A DNA stretch of 64,000 nt from Pisciglobus halotolerans (GCF_900113675.1 NZ_FOQE01000001.1:1-64000), one strand, 5' to 3'; positions 1-7,872 are shown, counted from the first letter of the stretch. A program made the numbers and translations. Notes: generated from the sequence alone by a model not told the origin.

Positions 1-169
1 TGTTTTTGACGCCGCAAAGTTTACAGCAGGAAGGTCGATAGGTCAATTTTCCGTGTACTACCAGATATTCTTGATCCTTTTTCTTTTCCTTTGTAACGGG
101 AACTTCAGCTAATTGAACATTTGGGTCTTTAATATTGAGCAATTTTTTTATAGAATGAGTGTAGGCCAT
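1..169 (-). CDS. ISL3-family transposase, N-terminal fragment
   Basis: The first 56 codons of a transposase run off the window edge. Translation from the ATG at 169-167 gives MAYTHSIKKLLNIKDPN, then a stretch with YLVVHGKLTYRPSCC and a further Cys in LCG. This matches the N-terminal region of ISL3-family transposases, which carries a CxxC zinc-binding pair ahead of a helix-turn-helix. The DDE catalytic domain lies outside the window, so it cannot be judged whether the gene is intact. It is not in the same transcription unit as the gene at 471. Confidence 0.75.
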   Translation of the reverse strand, partial: MAYTHSIKKLLNIKDPNVQLAEVPVTKEKKKDQEYLVVHGKLTYRPSCCKLCGVKN

Positions 170-293
170 GTGAATTCTCCTATTCTTTTGTGTGGTAACT
201 TAATTATAGGAGTTCACTGGTCTTTTTTCATTTAAAAACAAAAAATAGTGCCAGTGAACCGATTGGTCCACCAACACTATATATTATAGAGCC
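1..293 (-). mobile_element. ISL3-family insertion sequence, one end only
   Basis: This is the promoter-proximal end of an insertion sequence that continues past the window edge. The outer end is placed at 293, because read on the minus strand the sequence starts GGCTCTATAATATA, and ISL3-family terminal repeats begin with GG. The transposase start lies 124 bp inside this end. The flank at 294-301 (tttctttc) would be one copy of the 8-bp target duplication usual for this family, but the other end is not visible. Confidence 0.75.
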
Positions 294-424
294 TTTCTTT
301 CAACAGTAAAATACCTTTTTCTTTCATCTCTATCACCTTCCTGTTTTACTCGTTCATTTTTATTATCTCATTCTCAGGCGAAAAGAAACAAGAAAAAGGC
401 CTTTTTCCCTCTTTTTTAATGAAA

Positions 425-470
425 AAAATGATAAGATATAGAAAAGAACCGAACGAATGGGGGCGACAAA
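425..470 (+). promoter_or_regulatory. Probable promoter and RBS for the gene at 471
   Basis: An AT-rich stretch holds a TAAGAT -10-like hexamer near 432. A GGGGGCG ribosome site at 459-465 lies 5-6 bases before the ATG at 471. The -35 element is not clear. The rest of 294-424 shows no gene. Confidence 0.4.
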
Positions 471-1523
471 ATGGATAAGGAACATATTCTGATCACTAAA
501 ATTTCAATCCGAGAACCAATTCTCAGCAGCCAACTGTACAGCGGCCGTTTGTACATATGGGCAGTTGATCACCAGCTACACATTTATAGTTGGAAAAAAT
601 GTTTAGCTCTTTTGCAACAGATAGACCGTCCCATTTATCTAGAACCGTTTCCTTCTGAACAGCTTGATCTGTCTTTAGCGGCTCTTGAACCTGCTTTGAT
701 CCGTAGTCGTTTAATAAATGAGACCATTACGGATACAGCCATTTTTAATCATGTTCTTTATATGACTGCTGCAGAAGGGCTTTATCGTTTGCCGTTAAAC
801 CAAAAAGAAGCCATTCCTGAACAAATCAGTTCGATCCCAATGGAACACCTCTATATTTCGAGATTAGGCAGAATGGTCTGTACCAGCAAACAAGAAGGAG
901 TATTTGAGTACTTATTGACGACTCGTTATTTCTATCCTGACCAACAAGCTAAAGTAGCCAACCGTTTGTACCAAATCCAAACCGACCACACCCAAAAAGT
1001 TGCATGGGACGCTCAAAATTTGATCCAATGGACCGATGGAGTTTCGCCAAAAATGTATTATTTGACCTTTGCTATACATAAAGGTGCTATTCATTTTCTA
1101 GAGGCTAAAGAAATCATAGATACTCCTATGAAAGAAAAGGGAGCAGATCGAATCCAGCCACTGCCGCTCCATCTTTCACTGACGGAACCTCTTGAGGGAG
1201 ACGGTCAGCTATTTTCGTTTGAAGAGCAAGGCAGCCAAAAGATTAAAGTTCATGATGACTACCAAGATCCTTTTGTCAAAATCCGATCATTTCCTTCATC
1301 TTTATCCCAGCAAACAGTAGTTGATTTTGAACGTTTTTTCTACCTAGATGATCAAAAAGATCTACTGTCGCTTTACATGCAAGACGAATGCTTGCTTTCT
1401 CTGTCAAAAGCGAGCATTGAGAAATGGAAAATTTTTGATCGTACTTTTGACTACCAAAACCAATTACACGTTATTACTGCACACACACTGGATCTCTATC
1501 TTTTTACTCAAATATCGCGATAA
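471..1523 (+). CDS. Hypothetical protein, 350 aa
   Basis: I do not recognise this family. The protein has no signal peptide, no membrane segment and no nucleotide-binding motif. It is rich in short alternating hydrophobic stretches with many Tyr, Phe and Leu residues (for example LYIWAVDHQLHIYSW near residue 27), as expected for a beta-rich, possibly propeller-like fold. That fold idea is inference only. The start is supported by a GGGGGCG ribosome site. The gene stands alone: the IS end lies upstream and a hairpin terminator follows directly. Codon use and base composition look like the neighbours, so there is no sign of recent transfer despite the adjacent IS. Confidence 0.8.
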   Translation: MDKEHILITKISIREPILSSQLYSGRLYIWAVDHQLHIYSWKKCLALLQQIDRPIYLEPFPSEQLDLSLAALEPALIRSRLINETITDTAIFNHVLYMTAAEGLYRLPLNQKEAIPEQISSIPMEHLYISRLGRMVCTSKQEGVFEYLLTTRYFYPDQQAKVANRLYQIQTDHTQKVAWDAQNLIQWTDGVSPKMYYLTFAIHKGAIHFLEAKEIIDTPMKEKGADRIQPLPLHLSLTEPLEGDGQLFSFEEQGSQKIKVHDDYQDPFVKIRSFPSSLSQQTVVDFERFFYLDDQKDLLSLYMQDECLLSLSKASIEKWKIFDRTFDYQNQLHVITAHTLDLYLFTQISR

Positions 1524-1528
1524 ATTAA

Positions 1529-1580
1529 AAAAAACACGTGGAAGCTGGTAACGAACTGACCCAGTGATCACGTGTTTTTA
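1529..1580 (+). terminator. Rho-independent terminator after the 471 gene
   Basis: AAAAACACGTG at 1530-1540 pairs with CACGTGTTTTT at 1569-1579, and a T-rich run follows. It begins a few bases after the stop codon. Confidence 0.75.
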
Positions 1581-1648
1581 TCTTTATTTGACTGTGATTA
1601 TTCAAGTCTTTTGATACTCTATTGATGCGCAAAAGAACGTTGAGCGCT

Positions 1649-1756
1649 CGTTTGTTTCCAACTCTGACAAGAGCATTTGGGCTACCAGTTGGAACGAGAA
1701 TCCCGTTTATTTTCAACTCTAACAACATTTGGTCCGACAGTTGGAACGAAAGTTTG
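1649..1756. repeat. Two tandem 55-bp hairpin repeats
   Basis: Two units start at 1649 (CGTTTGTTTCCAACTC) and 1704 (CGTTTATTTTCAACTC). Both run through CATTTGG and close with CAGTTGGAACGA. In unit 1 TTCCAACT (1656-1663) is complementary to AGTTGGAA (1687-1694); unit 2 has TTCAACT with AGTTGGAA. The pair sits between the terminator of the gene at 471 and the 3' end of topB, where the two genes converge. It could fold as two hairpins in the topB 3' region. Confidence 0.65.
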
Positions 1757-1776
1757 TTCAAACATCAGAATTCACT

Positions 1777-3933
1777 TTATGGTTCAATGCCCTCATCCAT
1801 GTTAAGCTTCAGCGTTTTTTTATAGGGTTTGAATGATAACTGGTTTTGGTCGTCTAACATGAGAATGGCGCTGAAGTTTCCGCCATCTTTTTTCTTAAAG
1901 CCTTTGATCCAATCGGTTTCTTTATGGACGAGCAATTTTTTTAATTGTGCTTGTGACAAGTTCTTCCCAGCAAATTTTTTCGGCAAAGAAAACTGACATC
2001 CCGTTTGCTGATAACGGCTGCAACCATAAAAAGTTTTTTTGTCCACCACTTTTGCGCTGCAAACTGGACATTTTCCTAAAGCTTTTTTCTCTTTGACTGC
2101 TGATTGTTGTTGTAAGGCAGGATCGAATTTGACCTCTGTTAGGCTATCTGCAATCGTTTGTTGCAAAAAATCCGCTATATTCTTTAAAAATCTTTCTTGT
2201 GTCCCAACGCCCTCATGGATTTTTTTCAAATACCGCTCCCATTTGCCTGTCATTTCTGCACTGCTCAACAATGTTTGGCTAACAGATTGGCAAAGAATTT
2301 TACCTTTGGGTGTGACGGTCAATTGATTGCTTTTTGACAAAATATACTGCTGCTTTTTCAAAGTTTCTAGAATATTGGCTCTTGTGGCTTCTGTTCCGAT
2401 TCCTTCTACTTCTTTCAATATTTCTTTGTCTTCTGCAGTTTCCAACTCTCGACCGCAGTATTTCATTGCTGTAATGAGAGTCCCCTCTGTGTAAAGCTTT
2501 GGCGGCTGTGTTTTACCCTCTTTTGTCGAAAGGAGCGCCGTTCCCTTTTCTCCTTTTGCTACGACCGGCAAAAGAGGCTGTTCTTCTGCTTTTTTCTTTT
2601 GGCTGCGTTCTTCCAACAGTGCCTTCCAGCCTTCCTGAATCACAACTTTCCCGACCGCTTTAAAAGGCAATTGATGAACATCACTAAAAATCGTTGTTTC
2701 ATCATACTGATGATCTGCTTCAAACATCGCTAAGGTCCGTTTCAGCACCGTAAAATAGAGTTGCTTTTGTATACTGGATAAGCTATTTAACTTTTGAGCA
2801 CTAGGAATCGTTTTGGTTGGAATGATCGCATAGTGCTCTTGAACTTTTTTATTGTTCACGTATCGGCTTTTTGGGGTAAGATGCGGTTCTTTCAAAGTGT
2901 AGCCAGTCAATCTTTGGTAATCTTCCAAGTGGCTGACCAAATACCGGAATTCACTTTCAGTAATATAAGAGCAATCACTTCTTGGATAGCTTAACAGCTT
3001 TTTTTCATATAGCGCTTGAACTTGTTTCAACGTTTCTGAAGGACTGATCTTAAAACGTCGATTGGCAAAGGTCTGAAGATCGCTTAATGCAAAGAGCTTC
3101 GGCGAAGGTTGGTGAACTCTTTTTGTTTCTACTGAAGTGATCACTGCATCATTTTCCCGTTGCAGTTGATGCCGGTCGATCACTTCTCTTACCTGTTCTT
3201 TTGTCTCATATTTTTTAGTGTGTTTTGCTTTGAAGTTTCCTTGTTCAACAGTAATATCCGCAAACAATTCGTAAAACGGCTTGGAGATAAATTGATCGAT
3301 TTCTGCTTCTCGATTGTAAATCATACAAAGAGTAGGCGTCTGTACTCGTCCCACGGAAAAGACACCATCCTGCACACCTTTGCTTTGCAAGGTCAACGTA
3401 TAACTTCTAGAAAGATTGATGCCGACAAGCCAATCCGCTTTTTGTCTCGTTTGAGCTTCAATATAAGCTGAAAAATAATCCTCGGCTTCTTTCAAATGCT
3501 GGAATCCTTTTCTGATTTCCTCTGTTTCTAATGAGTTGATCCATAGCCGCTTCATCGGCTTATCCTCACAACCTGCTTGACGAATAATAGAGCGCGCAAT
3601 ATTTTCTCCTTCACGATCGCTATCTGTGGCAATAATGATTTCATCAGCACTTTTCAATAATCTTTTTACAATATTGAATTGTTTGCTTTTTCCTTTGCCT
3701 ACTTGAAATTTAAAAGTTTCTGGCAAAATAGGAAGATCGGCTTTGTTCCATTTCTTCCACTCTTTTTGATAAACTTCAGGCGGCGAAAGCTCAACGAGAT
3801 GACCAAATCCCCATGTAACCACATCTTCTGTTCCATTGATTTCAATATAGCCGTCCTTTTTGCTTTGCTTGCCTAATGCAGCAGCATAAGCTTGGCCTTG
3901 AGAAGGTTTTTCAGCGAGAATCACTCTTTTCAT
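1777..3933 (-). CDS. topB: DNA topoisomerase III (type IA)
   Basis: This is a type IA topoisomerase that cuts and passes single DNA strands to relax negative supercoils and separate linked molecules. The N-terminus (MKRVILAEKPSQGQ) opens the Toprim domain, whose metal-binding acidic motif reads ATDSDREGENIAR near residue 100. The active-site tyrosine is in LLSYPRSDCSYIT; the family usually has YPRTDS. A C-terminal zinc ribbon shows CPVC and a later GCSRYQQTGC. The reading frame opens 17 codons earlier, but the ATG at 3933 is preferred because AAAGGAAG lies at the right distance and LAEKPS sits near residue 6 as in the family. The length of 718 residues is normal. The gene is monocistronic. 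Confidence 0.93.
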   Translation of the reverse strand: MKRVILAEKPSQGQAYAAALGKQSKKDGYIEINGTEDVVTWGFGHLVELSPPEVYQKEWKKWNKADLPILPETFKFQVGKGKSKQFNIVKRLLKSADEIIIATDSDREGENIARSIIRQAGCEDKPMKRLWINSLETEEIRKGFQHLKEAEDYFSAYIEAQTRQKADWLVGINLSRSYTLTLQSKGVQDGVFSVGRVQTPTLCMIYNREAEIDQFISKPFYELFADITVEQGNFKAKHTKKYETKEQVREVIDRHQLQRENDAVITSVETKRVHQPSPKLFALSDLQTFANRRFKISPSETLKQVQALYEKKLLSYPRSDCSYITESEFRYLVSHLEDYQRLTGYTLKEPHLTPKSRYVNNKKVQEHYAIIPTKTIPSAQKLNSLSSIQKQLYFTVLKRTLAMFEADHQYDETTIFSDVHQLPFKAVGKVVIQEGWKALLEERSQKKKAEEQPLLPVVAKGEKGTALLSTKEGKTQPPKLYTEGTLITAMKYCGRELETAEDKEILKEVEGIGTEATRANILETLKKQQYILSKSNQLTVTPKGKILCQSVSQTLLSSAEMTGKWERYLKKIHEGVGTQERFLKNIADFLQQTIADSLTEVKFDPALQQQSAVKEKKALGKCPVCSAKVVDKKTFYGCSRYQQTGCQFSLPKKFAGKNLSQAQLKKLLVHKETDWIKGFKKKDGGNFSAILMLDDQNQLSFKPYKKTLKLNMDEGIEP

Positions 3934-4044
3934 ATCGATTCTTCCTTTATGCTTCGATAGTGCCCGTCTATCCTCATAAAACACAGCACTTCATTCTATA
4001 GATGTCTCTCTTTCCTTTTTTCTCTTTCAAAACTATACTGTTTT

Positions 4045-4093
4045 TTCAACAACAAAACAAGGAGCCAAAGCAATTTCTGCCTTGACTCCTTGT
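4045..4093 (-). terminator. Terminator of dps
   Basis: ACAAGGAG (4057-4064) pairs with CTCCTTGT (4086-4093). On the minus strand a T-rich tail ending in TTGAAAAAA follows. It lies 27 bp past the dps stop. Confidence 0.7.
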
Positions 4094-4119
4094 ATTTACG
4101 GATCATTTTTTTGATTTAA

Positions 4120-4578
4120 TTAGTCTTCCATCGGATCTTTGCCTAAGAAAGCTTGCAGCATCCAAATGTTTTTGTCTATTTCTGTCCGGTAATCGATTAG
4201 ACGGTCTTGTGTGACATCGTCTCCTGCGTCTCCAGTCAGCTTGATTCCTTTGCCAAGATGTTCTGACATCAAACGCAAATCAGAAACAGTTGATTGGACC
4301 ATTTCAATATCAGAAGCACCTGCATAAGGGTTTTCTTCAATAATAGAGTGATCTAAAAATTCTTGAAGTGTAGCATAAGGTTTGCCGCCGATCGTTACCA
4401 ATCGTTCTGCAATTTCATCAAATTGTTCGTGTGCTTCGTCATAAAGCTCCTCAAACTTTTCATGTAAAATAAAGAAATGAGAACCTTGAACATAAAAGTG
4501 GTGTTGGTGCAGTTTGATATACAATACCCCGTAAGATGCAACCGTGTTGTTTAAATACTCTTGTACTTCCTTATTCAT
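4120..4578 (-). CDS. dps: Dps-family ferritin-like DNA-protecting protein
   Basis: This is a Dps miniferritin that oxidises Fe2+ with peroxide, stores the iron in a 12-subunit shell and protects DNA. At 152 residues it has the usual length. The intersubunit ferroxidase ligands can be followed by spacing: His27, His39, Glu43, Asp54 and Glu58, within the stretch LHQHHFYVQG to FDEIAERL. Glu43 stands where most Dps proteins have Asp. The central pattern FEELYDEAHEQFDEIAERL and IGGKP are family hallmarks. The gene is monocistronic, with GGAGAGG before the ATG and a terminator behind it. A perfect Per box over its -10 element points to peroxide-responsive repression by PerR. Confidence 0.93.
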   Translation of the reverse strand: MNKEVQEYLNNTVASYGVLYIKLHQHHFYVQGSHFFILHEKFEELYDEAHEQFDEIAERLVTIGGKPYATLQEFLDHSIIEENPYAGASDIEMVQSTVSDLRLMSEHLGKGIKLTGDAGDDVTQDRLIDYRTEIDKNIWMLQAFLGKDPMED

Positions 4579-4604
4579 TCTTCAACCTCTCCTTTTCTTT
4601 TACT

Positions 4605-4641
4605 TTATAATTATTATAATTTAAAAGGCTTTTATTGTCCA
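4605..4641 (-). promoter_or_regulatory. dps promoter with perfect Per box
   Basis: TTATAATTATTATAA at 4605-4619 fits the PerR consensus TTATAATNATTATAA at every defined base. On the minus strand it contains the -10 hexamer TATAAT (4618-4613). A 17-bp spacer separates this from TGGACA at 4641-4636 as the -35. The operator covers the -10, so bound PerR should block RNA polymerase. The binding itself is inference from the consensus. Confidence 0.85.
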
Positions 4642-4796
4642 CCGATAAGCTCTCCTTTTTTTGTATCTGATAAATTTCTCATAAACTTGCCTTTCCTTTT
4701 TTAATATTCAAGAAAAAGACAGGATTGTATCGCAATCCCTAGCGAATTATGCTAGAATGATGCGAGATACCATTAAGAATAGAGGGAATAATTTAA

Positions 4797-6422
4797 ATGA
4801 TCACTGTATCCGATGTAAGTTTGCAATTTTCAGATCGCAAATTATTTGACGAAGTGAATATCAGCTTCAAACCGGGAAACTGTTACGGTGTTATTGGAGC
4901 AAACGGTGCAGGAAAGTCGACTTTCCTAAAGATCCTTGCTGGTGAGATCCAGCCGACAACAGGTTCTGTATCCATGGCACCCGATGAACGATTAGCAACT
5001 TTGCGCCAAAATCACTATGACTATGAAGAATATACTGTAATGGATACAGTTATTATGGGACACAAACGCTTATATGAAGTCATGCAGGAAAAAAATGCCA
5101 TTTACATGAAAGCTGATTTTTCTGAAGAAGACGGCTTGCGTGCTGCTGAATTAGAAGGCGAATTTGCCGAAATGGATGGTTGGGAAGCTGAACCAGAAGC
5201 TTCACAATTGCTGCAAGGGCTAGGGATTCCTGAAGATTTGCACTATCAAAAAATGAGCGAATTGTCTGGCGGACAAAAAGTGAAAGTGCTGTTGGCACAA
5301 GCACTTTTCGGCAAGCCAGATGTTCTGCTATTAGACGAGCCGACCAATGGATTGGACACAAAATCGATCCAGTGGCTGGGAGAATTCCTGATTGGTTTTC
5401 CAAATACGGTCATCGTCGTTTCGCATGACCGCCACTTCTTAAACAAGGTTTGTACGCACATGGCAGACGTTGACTTCGGCAAAATCAAGTTATTTGTCGG
5501 CAACTATGATTTTTGGTTGGAATCTAGTCAACTAGCTGCTAAACTGCAAGCCGATCAAAATGCGAAAAAAGAAGAAAAAATCCAAGAGCTGCAAGCCTTT
5601 ATTGCGCGTTTCAGTGCGAATGCTTCTAAGTCAAAACAAGCAACTTCTCGTAAAAAGATGCTTGATAAGATCACTTTAGATGATATTCAACCTTCTTCTC
5701 GCCGCTACCCTTACGTCGGTTTTGAACCAGAACGCGAAATTGGGAATGACTTGCTGCGTGTCGAAGGGTTATCTAAGACGATCGACGGTAAAAAGATTTT
5801 GAACAATATCAGCTTCAACTTGCGAAAAGACGATAAAGTCGCTTTTGTCAGTGAAAGTGATGTTGCCATTACCACTTTCTTCAAGATCATTATGGGAGAT
5901 ATGGAACCTGATGCTGGTACTGTCAAATGGGGCGTTACCACTTCTCAGTCTTACTTGCCGAAAGACACGTCTGCTGAATTCTCTTCTGATTTGAACATTT
6001 TAGAATGGCTCCGTCAGTACGCACCTAAAGAAGAACAAGACAATACTTTCTTGCGCAGTTTCCTCGGACGGATGTTGTTCTCAGGAGAAGATGTATTGAA
6101 AGAAGTTTCCGTTCTTTCCGGTGGCGAAAAAGTACGTTGTATGCTATCAAAAATGATGCTGAGCAAAGCAAATGTTCTTGTGATGGATGACCCAACGAAT
6201 CACTTAGACTTGGAATCTATCACCGCCCTGAATGATGGTTTGATTGCTTTTAAAGGCTCACTACTATTTGGATCACATGACCACCAATTCATTCAAACGA
6301 TCGCAAACCGGATCATTGCCTTGACGCCAAACGGTGTTGTGGATCGTGCCGAAACCACTTACGATGAATTCTTAGAAAACAAAACGGTTCAAGATCAAAT
6401 CGAATCTTTATACCAAGCATAA
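4797..6422 (+). CDS. ABC-F family ATPase, YkpA/YbiT-like
   Basis: This soluble protein has two ABC ATPase domains and no membrane part, as in ABC-F factors that act on the ribosome. The first domain is canonical: Walker A GANGAGKST at residues 34-42, signature SGGQK, Walker B LLLDEPTNGLD and switch VVSHDRHF. A charged linker near residues 245-290 is rich in Lys and Glu. The second domain is unusual: the P-loop position reads VSESDVAITTFF with no GK(S/T), and Walker B reads VMDDPTNHLD with Asp instead of the catalytic Glu, although signature LSGGEK is kept. The layout resembles YkpA/YbiT rather than antibiotic-resistance ABC-F proteins. Function is not established; translation modulation is inferred from the family. 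Confidence 0.85.
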   Translation: MITVSDVSLQFSDRKLFDEVNISFKPGNCYGVIGANGAGKSTFLKILAGEIQPTTGSVSMAPDERLATLRQNHYDYEEYTVMDTVIMGHKRLYEVMQEKNAIYMKADFSEEDGLRAAELEGEFAEMDGWEAEPEASQLLQGLGIPEDLHYQKMSELSGGQKVKVLLAQALFGKPDVLLLDEPTNGLDTKSIQWLGEFLIGFPNTVIVVSHDRHFLNKVCTHMADVDFGKIKLFVGNYDFWLESSQLAAKLQADQNAKKEEKIQELQAFIARFSANASKSKQATSRKKMLDKITLDDIQPSSRRYPYVGFEPEREIGNDLLRVEGLSKTIDGKKILNNISFNLRKDDKVAFVSESDVAITTFFKIIMGDMEPDAGTVKWGVTTSQSYLPKDTSAEFSSDLNILEWLRQYAPKEEQDNTFLRSFLGRMLFSGEDVLKEVSVLSGGEKVRCMLSKMMLSKANVLVMDDPTNHLDLESITALNDGLIAFKGSLLFGSHDHQFIQTIANRIIALTPNGVVDRAETTYDEFLENKTVQDQIESLYQA

Positions 6423-6537
6423 GATAAAAAATGCAGAAACACTTCAGTTTCTCAGCTTAATGTCTTATTCTTTCCTGATTTTTAGTCTTCGAAAGAATTT
6501 TTAGCAGAAAACATTTGATCTTTACAATAGAACAAAC

Positions 6538-6577
6538 AAAAAAGGCTTAGAGAGTCTCTTCTCTAAGCCTTTTTTGT
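6538..6577. terminator. Terminator after the ABC-F gene
   Basis: AAAAAGGCTTAGAGA pairs with TCTCTAAGCCTTTTT around a short loop, with a T run on the plus strand. It lies about 115 bp past the stop codon. Confidence 0.85.
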
Positions 6578-6581
6578 TTCA

Positions 6582-6640
6582 GTTCTTCCTCTGCTAACGT
6601 TGGTAAAGAAATTTCCTCCAGTCGACGTGCTACTAGTGGA
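6582..6640. repeat. Partial copy of the dispersed element seen at 31352
   Basis: This block starts GTTCTTCCTCT and runs through TAACGTTGGTAAAGAAATTT, then a weaker match ending GCTACT.GTG. It parallels 31352-31412 almost base for base and then diverges. No matching right end was found before the 52-bp array, so it looks like a truncated or chimeric copy. Confidence 0.6.
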
Positions 6641-6721
6641 GACATTATTTATGATGTAAGCTGCTTTCAATAGAGGATATTTCTTTTTGAAATTTTTGTA
6701 TTCGAAGACTGCAGTCAGTTC

Positions 6722-7085
6722 GAGTTGGTCAATAAGTAGCTTTAATGACGAACTCGAGAGCCGTACTGAGTTTGAGTTGGTCAATAAGTAGCTTTAATGA
6801 CTAACTCGAGGGCCGTACTGAGTTTGAGTTGGTCAATAAGTAGCTTTAATGACAAACTCGAGGGCCGTACTGAATTTGAGTTGGTCAATAAGTAACTTTA
6901 TTGACAAACTCAGGAGCTGTAACTTATTTGAGTTGGTCAATAAGTAGCTTTAATGACTAACTCGAGGGCCACAACTAGTTTGAGTTGGTCATTAAGTAGC
7001 GTTAATGACAAACTCAGGAGCTGTAACTTAATTGAGTTGGTCAATAAGTAGTTTTAATGACAAACTCGAAAGTTCTACTGAGTTT
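6722..7085. repeat. Seven tandem 52-bp hairpin repeats
   Basis: Units start at 6722, 6774, 6826, 6878, 6930, 6982 and 7034, an exact 52-bp period. Each opens GAGTTGGTCAATAAGTAGC and closes its hairpin with TTAATGACNAACTC. GAGTT-G-GTCA pairs with TGAC-N-AACTC, and N is G, T, A, A, T, A, A in the seven units, so a full Watson-Crick pair never forms at that position. About 18 bp of semi-conserved spacer follows (for example GAGGGCCGTACTGAGTTT). In unit 6, ATTAA opposite TTAAT lengthens the stem. The whole unit is conserved, unlike CRISPR spacers. No open frame of convincing size covers it. Confidence 0.9.
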
Positions 7086-7170
7086 GAGGTAGTATTAAAT
7101 AAAAATACTGTCCACATCAAGACCTAATACTTTTTCCCGATGGTTCACACAACTTTTTTCAATTTGATGG

Positions 7171-7199
7171 TTGACATTCGCTTTCAACTTCTGTATATT
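7171..7199 (+). promoter_or_regulatory. Promoter of the met T-box operon
   Basis: TTGACA (7171-7176), a 17-bp spacer, then TATATT (7194-7199) is close to the vegetative consensus. Transcription would start near 7206, just before the first T-box leader. No comparable promoter is seen between the two leaders, so one transcript should carry both. Confidence 0.8.
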
Positions 7200-7206
7200 A
7201 AAAACA

Positions 7207-7540
7207 AGTTAAAAAACGCATGAAAAATGACAAAACGCTATGAAAAGAAGAGTAAGTTTACATTTGTCTATAACAGAGAGCCCAATCAGCTGAAAATGGG
7301 TTAGTCAAATTGAACTGAAGATGGTCTTTGAGTGGAGTCGGCGAGCGCAGTTAAAGCGCCAGCTTTCTACGGGAGCACCCGTTATAGTGCCACAGTATAA
7401 AAAAGACACCCTTGTCTTCCGTACTGATTAAGGTAGGTATAGTGATATATCTATAAACTAAGGTGGTAACACGAACTAGTCCATTGTCTTTCGTCCTTAC
7501 AAAGAAGCAAAAGCTTTGCTTCTTTGTAAGGACTTTTTTA
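7207..7540 (+). promoter_or_regulatory. Met T-box leader 1
   Basis: This is a tRNA-sensing leader. Stem I carries the conserved ACAGAGAGCC (from 7273), and AATGGTCT follows lower down with ATG at 7321-7323 as the probable methionine specifier. The T-box reads AAGGTGGTAACACGAA from 7460; its TGGT should pair with a tRNA acceptor ending in ACCA. ACGAA and AAGG can pair with the downstream TTCGTCCTT to form the antiterminator. The competing terminator is a long hairpin, GTCCTTACAAAGAAGC against GCTTCTTTGTAAGGAC, followed by TTTTTT (7493-7540). The specifier was read from local pattern, not from a computed fold. Confidence 0.88.
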
Positions 7541-7554
7541 TTTGTGCTAATTGA

Positions 7555-7851
7555 ATAACAAAACGCTATGACGAGAAAAGTATTTTCATAGAATGCAACA
7601 ACAGAGAGCCTGGTTGCTGAGAACTGGTTTGCAGAAGTGAAAAGAAAATGGCCTCTGAGCGGGATACCGAGTGTTGAAAAACATGAGATTATCATGGGCG
7701 CACCCATTACAGTGCTAGAGTATCAGAAGATATCTTCTCGTACTTGATGAGGAGTTGTTTGTGAAAACAACTTGAATAAAGGTGGTACACGACGTTAAAG
7801 CGTTCGTCCTTTGGTCTGCAGCAGCAGGTTGAAGGATGAACGCTTTTTTAT
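7555..7851 (+). promoter_or_regulatory. Met T-box leader 2
   Basis: This second complete T-box lies directly behind the first. ACAGAGAGCC occurs at 7601-7610, and AATGGCCTCTGAG puts a candidate ATG specifier at 7648-7650. The T-box is AAAGGTGGTACACGA at 7778-7792. The terminator is AAAGCGTTCGTCCTT against AAGGATGAACGCTTT plus a T run, ending at 7850. Both leaders share the 14-mer ACAAAACGCTATGA 42 bp before stem I, which supports origin by duplication. It ends 22 bp before metN. Confidence 0.88.
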
Positions 7852-7872
7852 TTTTACAGAGGAGGAAAACAA

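Noticed and set aside
6601-6720. Right end of the dispersed element
   Set aside because: No reverse complement of TTAACGTTGGT occurs before the 52-bp array.
6722-7085. CRISPR-like array
   Set aside because: The period is regular, but the full 52-bp unit is conserved, there are no variable spacers, and no cas genes are in the window.
7351-7707. 118-codon open frame on the minus strand
   Set aside because: It runs antisense through both T-box leaders, and the RNA structure explains the sequence better.
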